Part shown: piece by piece, positions 62,775-64,000 of the stretch
Position numbering within the stretch: the stretch's first letter is position 1
Layout: every line of letters starts with the position of its first letter
NCBI GenBank assembly: GCA_028583685.1
Contig: JAMXIF010001194.1
Coordinates: 21,557,002-21,621,001, forward strand
Reading direction: 5' to 3'
DNA from: Petaurus breviceps papuanus
Taxonomy: Eukaryota > Chordata > Mammalia > Diprotodontia > Petauridae
DNA: 64,000 bases
Program-made: the position numbers and the translations under genes
Notes under the pieces: generated by a model
The model's database searches: none
What the model saw: only the letters and a program-made list of their open reading frames with translations
What the model was told of the DNA's origin: nothing

Positions 62775-63430
62775 AAGAAACTAGTTGCTGTTGTCCAATT
62801 TTGTCTGATTCTTTATCACCCCATGGACCATTATTGTCTGTGGGTTATTTTGGTAAAGATACTGGAATGGTTTGCTATTTCCTTGTCTAGCAGATTAAGG
62901 CAAACAGAGTTTAAGGGACTGGACAAAAGTCACAGTAGTTTCTGAGATCTCGGGTCTTCCTGGCTCTAGACCCAGTGCTCTATCCACTGAAACATCTACC
63001 GTGTTTCCCCGATAATAAGACCTATCCCGAAAATAAGGCCTCCCCTTACTGTGTAAGATTCCTCTAAAATAAGCCCTCCCCCGAAAATAAGCCCTATTGC
63101 TATTGCTACTGTAGTGAAGGTGATCCCCTGCGCTACACGCTACATTACGGTACCCTCTGTATGCACCATTCCCCCCCCCCGGGTGAAACGCACGCCGTGC
63201 TCCAAGCTGCATCCAATCAGAGCTGCACCAGTGAGTGCGTCATCCTGTTCTTCCCCAGTGATTTGCTTATTGAATAAAGGTACATTTTTTTGTTCACATT
63301 TACCTGTTTATTAAAATTGCTGTCAATGTTCATTAAAATAAGCCCTCCCCTGAAAATAAGCCCTCTGGTGTTTTTCTGTCCAAAAAAATAAGACAGTGTC
63401 TTATTATCGGGGAAACACGGTAGCTGCGTC
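62775..63430 (-). mobile_element. Mar1-type SINE split by MITE copy 2
   Basis: 62775-62998 ('gttgctgttgtccaattttg', 'tttggtaaagatactggaat', 'gtttgctatttccttgtcta', 'cccagtgctctatccactga') continues after the MITE with 'tagctgcgtc' at 63421. The SINE's own 'acctagctgcc' end supplied the TA target. Confidence 0.87.
62999..63420 (-). mobile_element. TA-flanked MITE (Tc/mariner-like), family M, copy 2
   Basis: 422 bp bounded by TA at 62997-62998 and 63421-63422. Both ends read CCGTGTTTCCCCGATAATAA inward. Opposite in orientation to 57351-57766. The 62999-63265 part matches that copy closely ('agtgatttgctt', 'catcctgttcttcccc', 'gctgcatccaatcagagctg'). The segment 63270-63340 ('attgaataaaggtacatttt', 'acctgtttattaaaattgct') has no counterpart in copy 1, which instead has a C/T-rich segment with Alu-unrelated sequence. 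Confidence 0.82.
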
Positions 63431-63774
63431 TAAAGGAGCCAAAGTTCTTTACAAATAGGACTTCAGAAATGTTCCAATATATTAGGGAAATGGTCCATAT
63501 CATTTTTTGCCATTCTATAGAAAGAAAAGTCACAGTTTAAGGAAGTCAAAGGTCAAAAGTTAAGCATTTACAGCATTCAGAGACTTTTTGACACCCACTA
63601 TAGGGTCCTTCTCTAGCAACCTCTATGCCTGGGGCAAATACCACAACTTGTACCCAAGTCAAGCAACATGAAGTGAGTTGGGGGAGAGGAGAAGGTAAGG
63701 CAGAGGAACAGTTCACTCTATCTCCCCATCTGATAGCTTCCTTTTTGATAATATATTTCCTATTCTGAATAACT
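63431..63774. other. No gene; unassigned
   Basis: No repeat or ORF with a domain. Confidence 0.5.
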
Positions 63775-64000
63775 TTTGTTGTTGTTCAGTTATTTCAGTT
63801 ATGTCCAATTCTTCATGACCCTATTTGTTGTTTTCTTGGCAAAGACACTGGAGAGGTTTGCCATTACCTTCTCCAGCTCATTTTACAGATGAAGAATCTG
63901 AGGTAAAAGGATGAAATGACTTATTTAGAGTCACACAGCTAGTAAGTGTCTCAGGTCATATTTGAATTCAGGGCTTCCTGACTCCAAGCCTGGAAAACTA
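63775..64000 (-). mobile_element. Mar1-type SINE, cut by the window end
   Basis: 'tcagttatgtccaattcttc', 'ttgttttcttggcaaagaca', 'ctggagaggtttgccattac', 'cttctccagctcattttaca', 'aaatgacttatttagagtca', 'tgactccaagcctgg'. The 5' end lies beyond 64,000. Confidence 0.9.

Overview
The window looks like intergenic (or deep intronic) DNA from a marsupial nuclear genome. It has no bacterial or organelle features. I found no host exon, tRNA, rRNA or CRISPR array that I could support. Nearly everything recognisable is transposable-element DNA. The marsupial call rests on the repeat mix: tRNA-headed SINEs of the Mar1/WSINE type, dense MIR/Ther-1 and L2 relics, L3/CR1 relics, RTE (BovB-like) relics, and L1-derived elements whose 3' UTRs look like those of opossum and other metatherians. 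Family names come from memory of the consensus sequences, not from a search. No species is assigned.

Layout. 1-7 kb: old MIR/L2 relics, an L1 3' UTR, a 364-bp solo LTR, two SINEs, and a 292-bp inverted duplication (2038-2330 against 5984-6275). 7.4-10.4 kb: first full-length HAL1 ('half-L1': ORF1 but no ORF2). 10.4-19.4 kb: SINEs, a Tc/mariner-like MITE, a hAT MITE, L1/RTE scraps, a dimeric SINE and some single-copy DNA. 19.4-21 kb: an RTE LINE with readable reverse-transcriptase motifs. 23.5-26.4 kb: second HAL1 (minus). 28.6-31.9 kb: a long L2 with endonuclease and RT motifs. 32-44.8 kb: SINE/MIR/L3 relics with several repeat-free stretches, a polypurine tract and a CA/TG palindrome. 45-47.9 kb: third HAL1 (plus). 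48-51.2 kb: RTE, L1 and L2 fragments, one L2 split by a hAT fold-back. 52-54.8 kb: fourth HAL1 (minus), inserted into a MIR. 57-64 kb: two copies of a TA-flanked MITE in opposite orientation, an L1 ORF2 scrap, a 2.6-kb minus-strand L2 and Mar1 SINEs.

The strongest result is four independent, essentially full-length HAL1 insertions of about 2.85 kb within 48 kb. All four have 13-17 bp target-site duplications, start with the same L1-type 5' end, encode relics of an L1 ORF1p (coiled coil, RRM, C-terminal domain), and pass straight from the ORF1 stop to the 3' UTR. They must therefore have been mobilised by an L1 ORF2 protein in trans. Other notable items are a dimeric SINE inserted as one unit, two CArG-type boxes in tandem in the solo LTR, the unexplained inverted duplication, a three-copy repeat family I cannot name, and a few repeat-free islands that may be conserved noncoding DNA.
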